From positions 62,001-126,000 of the forward strand of contig NZ_MAYT01000012.1 in assembly GCF_001685015.1 (NCBI RefSeq): DNA of 64,000 bases, given 5' to 3'. The DNA is from Pseudobacillus wudalianchiensis. Its GTDB lineage: Bacteria > Bacillota > Bacilli > Bacillales > Domibacillaceae. Shown piece by piece: positions 8,583-15,553 of this stretch (its first letter is position 1; every line of letters begins with the position of its first letter). The notes under the pieces were generated by a model. The model had not been told where the DNA came from, ran no database searches, and was given only the letters and a program-made list of their open reading frames with translations. The position numbers and the translations under genes are program-made.

Positions 8583-9386
8583 TCAAGCTTTGTTCGTCTC
8601 TGATTGTTCGGAGTGATATACATCTGGGCGGCGGTTCTGTAAGTAATCCAGCAGGCCTTTTTCATGATTAATTTCATTTAAATCGATAGAGAGAACAGGT
8701 AATTCTTCATTATTGCGTCCTTTATAAATCGTTTTCCCATTAGGATGAACGACTTGGCTTTCCCCGAAGAATATATTCTCGTTATCTAAGCCGACCATAT
8801 TTGCCGCCCCTATATATATATGGTTTTCAAGAGCCCTGGCACGTAAAAAGACATCTTGGTAATGTTGATAGGGGAGCATATTAGCAGCGAGAACGAGCAA
8901 GAGCTGTGCGTTCTTTAGCGCCAATATTCGGGAGGCTTCCGGAAATTCCATATCATACGTGATCATGAGGCCGATATCCCCTTCAGGAAGGGAGAACACA
9001 GGAAAAGAGTTTCCGGCTGTAAACCATTGTTTTTCTTGGTGGTATAAATGGACTTTTCTATATTTGCCAATGATCTTCCCGTCCTTTCCAATTAACAAGG
9101 CTGAATTGTACAAACAGTTTTTGTCTAGCTCGGGAAAGCCCACTATAGCTCCGACTTTACTCTTTTTAGCCTGTAATTGGATGCGGCGTATACTTTCTCC
9201 ATTTTCTGTTTCCGCTAAGGAGTATAAATCTTCATCTAATGCATACCCGCTTAAGTATAATTCAGGAAAAAGCACGTAGTCCGCCTTTTTTTCCTCTGCC
9301 TCTTTTATCGTTTGTAAAATTCGATTCAAATTGGCTTCTTTCTTTTTTAATTCACACCGCAATTGAGCGATAGCAATTTTAATCAT
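8583..9386 (-). CDS. Nitrilase-superfamily protein lacking the catalytic cysteine
   Basis: 267-residue CN-hydrolase fold, closely similar to the neighbouring protein encoded at 10606-11391. The triad glutamate (E42 in FPELYLSGY) and lysine (K111 in KYRKVHLY) are present. The nucleophile position, normally ICYD, reads ITYD, so Cys is replaced by Thr143 (codon acg on the coding strand). The surrounding FPEASR and the later RALEN and FFGES segments are conserved, so the fold appears intact. It should not hydrolyse C-N bonds by the family mechanism. Its ATG overlaps the stop of the sigma-54 activator gene (ATGA, 9383-9386), meaning translational coupling. I infer a ligand-binding or regulatory role; an unusual Thr nucleophile is a less likely alternative. 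Confidence 0.88.
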   Translation of the reverse strand: MIKIAIAQLRCELKKKEANLNRILQTIKEAEEKKADYVLFPELYLSGYALDEDLYSLAETENGESIRRIQLQAKKSKVGAIVGFPELDKNCLYNSALLIGKDGKIIGKYRKVHLYHQEKQWFTAGNSFPVFSLPEGDIGLMITYDMEFPEASRILALKNAQLLLVLAANMLPYQHYQDVFLRARALENHIYIGAANMVGLDNENIFFGESQVVHPNGKTIYKGRNNEELPVLSIDLNEINHEKGLLDYLQNRRPDVYHSEQSETNKA

Positions 9387-10375
9387 TCTGTTGCTCCTTT
9401 TTCCTCTTCTTCTCGATATTTCTTGATTTTTTTAGCAATTGTTGATTGATCGACTTGAAGAACCTCTGCCGCTTTATAGGTACTTTTATATAAGTGATAG
9501 ACATACAAAATTAATTCTTTTTCAAATTGTTGTTTAGCTTGCTTAAGCGGAAGAATTTTTTCTTTAGTCAAAAAAGAAGAATTGTTTGAAGGGTCTGCTG
9601 CAAGCGAACCTACGTCTATTTGATCCGACTGGGTAACAACCATTTGTTCAATTGTATTTTCTAACTCACGAATGTTGCCGGGCCAGCTATATGCTTGAAA
9701 TTTTGCCAATAATTTTGGTGAAAGATTGTACTGGCGATGATACTTTTGATTAAATGTCTGTACAAAATATTCAGCGAGATAGGGAATTTCCTCACGGCGC
9801 TCACGAAGAGGCGGAATGATAAGAGGCACTACATACAAGCGATAATAGAGATCTTCTCGGAATTCTTTCTGCTTTACTAGCTCTTTTAGATTTTTGTTTG
9901 TTGCGGCGATAATTCGTACATTAGCTGTTTTTTCATATATACTTCCAACTTTACGATATTTATTCTCTTGAATTACTTCAAGTAATTTTGACTGGGCAGC
10001 GAAAGGCAGCTCGGCTATTTCATCTAAAAAAAGCGTTCCGCCTTCAGCAGATTCGATTAGTCCTTTTTTTCCTTCTTTTCTGCCGCCGGTAAATGATCCA
10101 GGCTCATAGCCGAATAATTCGGATTCCACCAAGTTTTCAGGCAGGGTACTGCAATTAACCGAAATAAATGGCTTTTCCTGCCGGGTGCTTTGCTGGTGGA
10201 CATATTTGGCTAACATCGTTTTCCCGACTCCTGATTCTCCAAGCAGAAGAACTGTTGAATTGACATTAGCAATGCGCTGGATAATATCAATAATTTTTTT
10301 CATTTTTTCTGACTTTGCTATTAAAGGTTCAGATAAAAAATTTGTTGAGTAGTTTTCTAACATGGTCAATCCCAT
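9383..10375 (-). CDS. Sigma-54-dependent transcriptional activator without sensor domain
   Basis: Bacterial enhancer-binding protein (330 residues) that remodels sigma-54 RNA polymerase with ATP. After only ~20 residues comes the AAA+ domain: Walker A GESGVGKT (46-53), the sigma-54-contact loop reading GSFTGG (93-98) in place of canonical GAFTGA, Walker B GGTLFLDEI (113-120), and the R-finger/sensor region REDLYYRL and PPLRERREEI. The C-terminus holds a Fis-type helix-turn-helix (TYKAAEVLQVDQSTIAKKI). There is no PAS, GAF, receiver or PRD domain, a PspF-like architecture that implies control by a partner protein. AAGGAGGG precedes ATG 10375. Three sigma-54 promoters in this cluster are the obvious targets. 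Confidence 0.92.
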   Translation of the reverse strand: MGLTMLENYSTNFLSEPLIAKSEKMKKIIDIIQRIANVNSTVLLLGESGVGKTMLAKYVHQQSTRQEKPFISVNCSTLPENLVESELFGYEPGSFTGGRKEGKKGLIESAEGGTLFLDEIAELPFAAQSKLLEVIQENKYRKVGSIYEKTANVRIIAATNKNLKELVKQKEFREDLYYRLYVVPLIIPPLRERREEIPYLAEYFVQTFNQKYHRQYNLSPKLLAKFQAYSWPGNIRELENTIEQMVVTQSDQIDVGSLAADPSNNSSFLTKEKILPLKQAKQQFEKELILYVYHLYKSTYKAAEVLQVDQSTIAKKIKKYREEEEKGATE

Positions 10376-10388
10376 TTCCCTCCTTCAT

Positions 10389-10422
10389 AATGATTTTTAT
10401 CATCATAATGATAAAAATCATT
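10389..10422. promoter_or_regulatory. 15-bp perfect inverted repeat, candidate activator-binding site
   Basis: Left arm 10389-10403 (AATGATTTTTATCAT) and right arm 10408-10422 (ATGATAAAAATCATT) are exact complements around CATA. It lies ~14 bases upstream of the activator start and ~120-155 bases upstream of the sigma-54 promoter at 10544, the usual distance for an enhancer. A similar half-palindrome, AATGAAAAAAATCAT, lies at 10479-10493. It could also autoregulate the activator gene. Confidence 0.6.
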
Positions 10423-10543
10423 AGTATAACTAAATCGCTCCATAACTAGGTGTTTTTCTATTGTGATAAAGAAAGGTAATGAAAAAAATCATCGATTTAT
10501 CAATCATTATATCAGAAAATACTAATAAATCAGCCTTTCTATT

Positions 10544-10560
10544 TTGGTACAGTACTTGCA
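10544..10560 (+). promoter_or_regulatory. Sigma-54 (-24/-12) promoter P1
   Basis: TTGGTACAGTACTTGCA: GG at 10546-10547 and GC at 10558-10559 are separated by exactly ten bases as required for sigma-54. One change from consensus TGGCAC. It lies 45 bases upstream of the amidase gene at 10606. Confidence 0.8.
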
Positions 10561-10605
10561 ATATGGTGAATAGCCAGTTTTACCACTAGAAGGGAGTATC
10601 AATTA

Positions 10606-11391
10606 ATGAAGGTTGCAGTAGCACAGTTTTCTCCAGTTCTTGGGGACAAACAAGAGAATATGAAGAAAATTGTTCATTCTTTAAAGGAAGCAAAACGACA
10701 GGAGGCAGACATTGTTGTTTTTCCGGAACTATCGCTTACTGGTTATTCAATAGGAGATCAATTACCGACTATTGCGGAAACAAAAGAAGGAGAGTCATTA
10801 AAAGTTATTGGGTTATATTGCAAAAATTTAAGTATTCATGCACTTATCTCATTTCCTGAAAAAGAAGAGGGGCGTTACTATATCTCCAGTGCGCTCATTG
10901 ATGAAAATGGCCTTGTTGTAGGAATATACCGTAAAACCCATTTATTTAACACAGAAACAAATTATTTTACGCGTGGTGATAGCTGGCCGGTATTTCAAAC
11001 GAAATTTGGAAAAGTAGGCGTAATGATCTGTTATGATTTAGAGTTTCCGGAAGTGGCAAGGCTTCTTCGTTTGAATGGAGCGGAAATTATTTTGGTGAAT
11101 ACCGCCAACATGACACCTTATGAAAATTATCAGCATGTATATATGCAAAGCAGAGCGATGGAGAATGAAGTGCCGGTAGTTATTTGCAATAGAATAGGAA
11201 AAGAAGGGGATCTTGACTTTTTCGGACATAGTATGGCTGTTGATGGTGAAGGAAAAATACTGTCTAAGCTCGTTTCAGAAGAAACAATTCATACAATAGA
11301 CGTTCAAACCGATGGGAATCGAGACCCTAAGCTTGCTTACACAAGTAATATGCATTCAAGTGTTAAAAACAACCTGACTAATTTGATTTAA
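10606..11391 (+). CDS. Nitrilase-superfamily amidohydrolase (catalytic triad intact)
   Basis: 261-residue carbon-nitrogen hydrolase expected to cleave a small amide or carbamoyl compound. Triad: E41 in FPELSLTGYS, K110 in YRKTHLF, C142 in MICYDLEFPE. Closely related along its whole length to the Cys-less protein encoded at 8583-9386 (shared NMTPYENYQ-like, RAMEN and FFGHS segments), so the two are paralogues. Preceded by sigma-54 promoter P1 and AAGGGAGT, and followed after ~70 bases by a PuuP-type permease in the same direction, making a two-gene unit. No signal peptide: it acts on imported substrate. The natural substrate is unknown; deaminated glutathione amidase-type and aliphatic amidase-type activities are possible. 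Confidence 0.85.
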   Translation: MKVAVAQFSPVLGDKQENMKKIVHSLKEAKRQEADIVVFPELSLTGYSIGDQLPTIAETKEGESLKVIGLYCKNLSIHALISFPEKEEGRYYISSALIDENGLVVGIYRKTHLFNTETNYFTRGDSWPVFQTKFGKVGVMICYDLEFPEVARLLRLNGAEIILVNTANMTPYENYQHVYMQSRAMENEVPVVICNRIGKEGDLDFFGHSMAVDGEGKILSKLVSEETIHTIDVQTDGNRDPKLAYTSNMHSSVKNNLTNLI

Positions 11392-11463
11392 TGAGAGCTT
11401 TCTACCTCTTTACGTATAAAAAATTAGAAAGGCAAAGAGAAGAAATAAAAAGGGGTGACATTG

Positions 11464-12816
11464 ATGGGAAATGAGCAAAACTCTCTAAAAAGAACACTAA
11501 CGTTAGCGCCGCTTGTATTGTTTGGGTTAGCTTACATGACACCGATGATCGCATTTGGTATTTACGGTGTATTGGCCGAAACAACAAACGGATTGGTGCC
11601 AACCGCTTATCTCATAGCCTTAATAGCTATGCTGTTTACAGCGTACAGTTATGGGAAAATGGTGAAGGCGTATCCTGTATCTGGTTCTGCCTATACGTAT
11701 ACACGCAAATCTATTCATCCGAATATAGGTTTTCTCGTAGGTTGGTCAGTTTTACTGGATTATGTATTTCTTCCTATGGTGATATGGTTAATTGGCAGCG
11801 TATACTTACAAGCTGCTTTTCCAAATGTACCAGTGTGGATATGGATTATATCTTTTATTATTATTACAACCCTTATAAACGTTGTTGGAATTCGAACGAC
11901 TTCCCGGGTGAATTTACTCATGATGATCTTCCAATTTTTTGTTATTTTCTTATTTATCATTTTCTCCATTACGAGTTTAACAAGCGGAGCTGGACTCGGA
12001 ACATTTTTCTCAGCAAGTGCATTTTTTAATAGTGATATGTCTCTTTCTTTAGTTTTGGCAGGTGCTTCCGTAGCTTGTTATTCGTTTCTCGGCTTTGATG
12101 CAGTTACTACATTGTCAGAAGAAACAATTAATCCAAAGAAAACAATTCCACGTGCTATCTTTCTTGTTGCTTTGATTGGTGGAGGAATTTTCGTTGCTAC
12201 CTCTTATTTTATTTACCTGGTCTATCCGGATTTTACTAAGTTTCAGAATATTGACTCAGCGGGTTTTGAAATTGCTTCTTTCGTTGGAGGAAACTTATTT
12301 AGCGCCATTTTTCTGGCAGGGATGATCACTGCTCAATTTGCTTCAGGTTTATCTGCTCAAGCCAGTGCAGCCCGTTTGCTTTTTGCTATGGGACGCGATA
12401 ATGTACTTCCAAAGAAAATATTTGGCTTTATTCATCAGCGTTTTAGTACGCCAATTCTTAACCTTGTCACGATAGCGCTCATCGCTTTGCTTGCATTAAA
12501 AATGGATATAGCTACCTCTACTTCTTTTATTAACTTTGGCGCCTTTGTGACGTTTATTTTCGTGAATCTTTCGGTAATTGGCCACTATTATTTTAAGAAA
12601 GGCTTCCGCTCTGGGAAAAATATGTTTTTATATTTGATTATACCGTTGATCGGAGCGTTATTCGATGCCTGGCTGCTCATCAATTTAGACAAACATGCAC
12701 TGATTCTCGGAGGTGCATGGGCCTTGGTAGGCTTTGTTTATTTATTATTTTTAACAAAGATGTTTCGTAAAGCTCCTCCCGAAATGGCGATTGATGATGT
12801 AGACGCAGCATCATAA
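11464..12816 (+). CDS. APC-superfamily amine/amino acid permease (PuuP-like)
   Basis: Twelve-segment membrane permease of 450 residues. It resembles the putrescine importer PuuP in many places: LAYMTPM in TM1, AYSYGKMV, SGSAYTYTRKSI, a VGWS...DYVFLPM stretch, CYSFLGFDAVTTLSEET around TM6, ARLLFAMGRDNVLPKK and FINFGAFVTF. A cationic or amine substrate is therefore plausible. AGGGGTG precedes ATG 11464; an overlapping GTG at 11455 is less likely. It is co-directional with the amidase at 10606, shares sigma-54 promoter P1, and is followed by a strong hairpin. A second, similar permease lies at 14189. Confidence 0.88.
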   Translation: MGNEQNSLKRTLTLAPLVLFGLAYMTPMIAFGIYGVLAETTNGLVPTAYLIALIAMLFTAYSYGKMVKAYPVSGSAYTYTRKSIHPNIGFLVGWSVLLDYVFLPMVIWLIGSVYLQAAFPNVPVWIWIISFIIITTLINVVGIRTTSRVNLLMMIFQFFVIFLFIIFSITSLTSGAGLGTFFSASAFFNSDMSLSLVLAGASVACYSFLGFDAVTTLSEETINPKKTIPRAIFLVALIGGGIFVATSYFIYLVYPDFTKFQNIDSAGFEIASFVGGNLFSAIFLAGMITAQFASGLSAQASAARLLFAMGRDNVLPKKIFGFIHQRFSTPILNLVTIALIALLALKMDIATSTSFINFGAFVTFIFVNLSVIGHYYFKKGFRSGKNMFLYLIIPLIGALFDAWLLINLDKHALILGGAWALVGFVYLLFLTKMFRKAPPEMAIDDVDAAS

Positions 12817-12833
12817 GAAAGGGAGAGGCCAAC

Positions 12834-12871
12834 TAAAAAGGACTTATGCATACGAGCATATAGTCCTTTTT
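12834..12871 (+). terminator. Terminator after the first permease gene
   Basis: Long stem (TAAAAAGGACT plus ATGC, pairing with GCAT and AGTCCTTTTTA) with a 6-base loop. It is directly followed by a repeat remnant at 12872. Confidence 0.85.
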
Positions 12872-12885
12872 AGATTGTTGACAAA
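12872..12885 (+). repeat. Terminator-associated repeat, short remnant F
   Basis: AGATTGTTGACAAA matches the terminal bases of copies B and C and directly follows the permease terminator. It is short, so it is supported mainly by the identical placement. Confidence 0.4.
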
Positions 12886-12971
12886 TTTATTTACCCCGCC
12901 CGAAAATAAGCTCTGTCTATACTTTACTCTTACCCCTTAGGAAAAGATCATGTTATACCGGCTATGTTTGA

Positions 12972-12988
12972 TTGGCATAATATTTGCA
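12972..12988 (+). promoter_or_regulatory. Sigma-54 (-24/-12) promoter P2
   Basis: TTGGCATAATATTTGCA with GG at 12974-12975 and GC at 12986-12987, ten bases apart. It precedes the N-carbamoylputrescine amidase-like gene by ~95 bases. Confidence 0.85.
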
Positions 12989-13081
12989 TTTAAAAATAAA
13001 AAGATTCAGAATAGTTAAACTGTTATATGAGTCTTTTACTAAACGGAATGACACTAGGCACTGCATAGAGAAAGGAAGAGA

Positions 13082-13954
13082 ATGATGGGAAGAGGAAAAG
13101 TGAACATTGCGCTAATCCAGCATAAGTGTGTAGAAGATCGTGAAAAAAATGTAGAAATAGCAGAAGGATTAATTCGAGAAGCTGCCGGGCAAGGGGCTCA
13201 AATTATTTGTACAGAGGAGCTTTTCGGCGGACAGTACTTTCCACAAACTATTGATGTAAATAAATATGAGTGGGCTGAACCGATTCCAGGGCCTATTTCT
13301 AACCGGATGCAACTCCTTTCGGAAGAGCTCAATGTAGTGATCATTGTTTCACTGTATGAATATGTACGTGATGGCCTATACTTTAACACAGTTGTGGTGT
13401 ATGAAGACGGCAAATACTTAGGGAAGTATCGTAAGCACCATATTCCGGAAGGCCCTCAGTATATTGAGAAATATTATTTCACTGAAGGGGACACGGGCTA
13501 TCCGGTATTTAAAACGAAATATGGCACCATTGGCGTCTTGATTTGCTGGGATGAATGGTTCCCAGAGCCGTCTCGTATTCTAGCTCTAAAAGGAGCAGAC
13601 ATTGTATTTTATCCGTCGGCTATTGGTTCAGAACCGGACAATCCAGATTTAGATACATCGCAAACATGGGTAGATGCTATCCGTGCTCACGGAATCCATA
13701 ATAATATGTTTATTGCAGTGGTGAATCGGGTTGGGCGTGAAGACAGCAAGGAAGGACATATGACGTTTTATGGACGCAGCTTTATTAGTAATCCGTGGGG
13801 AACGATTATTAAAGAAGCTGAAACGAAAGAGAATGAAATTATTATGGCAGAGGTTGATTTTGCAGAGATTACTCATGCTCGTAATGTTTTGCAGTTTCAT
13901 AGAGATCGACGTCCGGATAGTTATGGGGAATTATTAAAGCGTGTCATAGAATAA
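13082..13954 (+). CDS. N-carbamoylputrescine amidase / beta-ureidopropionase-like nitrilase
   Basis: 290-residue CN hydrolase. Triad: E46 in CTEELFGGQ, K118 in YRKHHIPEGP, C155 in LICWDEWFPE. The segment HIPEGPQYIEKYYFTEGD is typical of the N-carbamoylputrescine amidase / N-carbamoyl-beta-alanine branch, which hydrolyses ureido groups to amine, CO2 and ammonia. The branch assignment is from motif memory and the exact substrate is inferred. Driven by its own sigma-54 promoter P2, with AAGGAAGAG before two adjacent ATGs (13082 and 13085), and terminated by the hairpin at 13972. The agmatinase route to putrescine (speB at 59910) also exists in this window, so a catabolic rather than biosynthetic role fits better. 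Confidence 0.85.
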   Translation: MMGRGKVNIALIQHKCVEDREKNVEIAEGLIREAAGQGAQIICTEELFGGQYFPQTIDVNKYEWAEPIPGPISNRMQLLSEELNVVIIVSLYEYVRDGLYFNTVVVYEDGKYLGKYRKHHIPEGPQYIEKYYFTEGDTGYPVFKTKYGTIGVLICWDEWFPEPSRILALKGADIVFYPSAIGSEPDNPDLDTSQTWVDAIRAHGIHNNMFIAVVNRVGREDSKEGHMTFYGRSFISNPWGTIIKEAETKENEIIMAEVDFAEITHARNVLQFHRDRRPDSYGELLKRVIE

Positions 13955-13971
13955 GTAAACAAAAAGTTCTT

Positions 13972-14009
13972 AACAGCTGTTAACTATAAAGTTTAGCAGC
14001 TGTTTTTTT
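13972..14009 (+). terminator. Terminator after the carbamoyl amidase gene
   Basis: Imperfect 14-bp stem (AACAGCTG... / ...CAGCTGTT) followed by seven T residues. Confidence 0.8.
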
Positions 14010-14140
14010 GTGATGTAAATGATGACGATGTGGATAAGCAAAAAAACATCAATTTTATTCACTCTAGAATAATTTATGTGCTTTTGAATAAAAAACATGT
14101 CAAAAAAAGAAAAAACAAGCCATTTTTTTATAATTTAAAA

Positions 14141-14157
14141 TTGGCACAATATTTGCA
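14141..14157 (+). promoter_or_regulatory. Sigma-54 (-24/-12) promoter P3
   Basis: TTGGCACAATATTTGCA matches the consensus TGGCAC-N5-TTGCA exactly (GG 14143-14144, GC 14155-14156). It lies 31 bases upstream of the second permease start. Confidence 0.92.
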
Positions 14158-14188
14158 CTAATTAATTAAAAAGTTTAGGGGGGGTTTT

Positions 14189-15523
14189 ATGTCACAGGGA
14201 AAAGAAATGAATAGGTCGCTGGGGCTTATTCATGTAGTTCTCTTCGGTTTTTCATTTATGGCGCTTGCCACGGTCTTCAGCACGTATGGAATCGCGGCCG
14301 AATTATCACATGGGATGGTGCCAGGAGCCTATTTAGTCGCTTTGATTGTTATGTTGTTTACTGCTTACAGCTATGGGCAAATGTCTAAATCTATTCCATC
14401 TGCCGGTTCCGCTTATGCCTACACACAAAAGGCGATCAATCCGTACGTCGGCTTTCTCGTCGGCTGGGCGATTTTAATGGATTATCTTTTCATCCCCATG
14501 GTCAATTATTTGTTATTTGGTATTTTCTTTTCTGCTGCCTTTCCAGCTGTGCCAAATTACGTTTGGGTGCTGGGAATGTTGATATTAGTTACTGTCATTA
14601 ACGTGAGAGGCGTTAAGCTGGCAACAAAGGCTAATGCTTTTATCACGATCTTCGCTATTGCATTTATCCTTCTCTTTATCGGGTTATCCATTAAAGAAAT
14701 TGCAGGCGGAACAGGCACTGGTACTTTGTTATCTTTGAAGCCATTTTATAATCCTGAAGAGCCTGTTTCATTTATTGTGGCGGGGGCGGCACTTCTTTGC
14801 TTTTCTTTTCTCGGATTTGATTCGGCTACCGCCTTTGCAGAAGAAACAGTTAACCCGGAAAAAAATATCCCGCGTGCTGTCTTCATTATCACATTGGTAG
14901 GTGGAGCGATCTTTATTACCGTTTCCTACTTTGCCCAAAATGTCTGGCCGGATTACACTTCCTTTGCTAATCCAGACTCTGCTGCCCATGAAATTATTAC
15001 ATTTGTCGGTGGCAAAACGTTTGCTTCAGCCTTTTTAGCTGTATATGCCGTTACGGCGTTTGGATCGGCGATGTCTTCGCAGGCAAGTGCCTCTCGTGTG
15101 CTCTATGCAATGGGCCGCGATGGCCAACTTCCTAAGAAATTTTTCGGCTCGCTGCATCCCAAATACAATACCCCTGTTAATAACATCTTGTTAATTAGTG
15201 CTATCTCATTACTTGCCTTGTTCTTAAGCTTATCACTGGTTGCTTCCTTTATTAACTTTGGCGCCTTTCTTGCATTTACAAGTGTGAATATCGCCGTTAT
15301 CATGTATTACTTTGTTGGAAAAAAAGAGCGTTCTGCAAAAGGAATTCTACTCTATTTGATCATACCGGCAGTTGGAGCTCTGCTGGATTTATGGCTGCTT
15401 TTTAACTTGGATGTCCATTCAAAAGTGTTGGGTGGAATCTGGTTCGCACTCGGTTTTATTTATATGATTGTTTTAACAAAAGGCTTTAAACAAAAGCCGC
15501 CAGTCATGGATTTATCAGCTTAG
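14189..15523 (+). CDS. APC-superfamily amine/amino acid permease (PuuP-like), second copy
   Basis: 444-residue, twelve-segment permease, paralogous to that at 11464-12816: shared AYSYGQMSK, SAGSAYAYTQKAINPYVGF, CFSFLGFDSATAFAEET, ASRVLYAMGRDGQLPKK and FINFGAFLAF. The TM1 region (FMALATVFSTYG) differs from that of the first permease, so substrate preference may differ. Start ATG 14189 is preceded by a strong AGGGGGGG. It is the first gene after the perfect sigma-54 promoter P3 and is followed 30 bases later by the amidohydrolase gene, so the two form an uptake-plus-hydrolysis unit. Confidence 0.88.
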   Translation: MSQGKEMNRSLGLIHVVLFGFSFMALATVFSTYGIAAELSHGMVPGAYLVALIVMLFTAYSYGQMSKSIPSAGSAYAYTQKAINPYVGFLVGWAILMDYLFIPMVNYLLFGIFFSAAFPAVPNYVWVLGMLILVTVINVRGVKLATKANAFITIFAIAFILLFIGLSIKEIAGGTGTGTLLSLKPFYNPEEPVSFIVAGAALLCFSFLGFDSATAFAEETVNPEKNIPRAVFIITLVGGAIFITVSYFAQNVWPDYTSFANPDSAAHEIITFVGGKTFASAFLAVYAVTAFGSAMSSQASASRVLYAMGRDGQLPKKFFGSLHPKYNTPVNNILLISAISLLALFLSLSLVASFINFGAFLAFTSVNIAVIMYYFVGKKERSAKGILLYLIIPAVGALLDLWLLFNLDVHSKVLGGIWFALGFIYMIVLTKGFKQKPPVMDLSA

Positions 15524-15553
15524 TATTTCACTAGAAAAGGAGAATGACGAATA

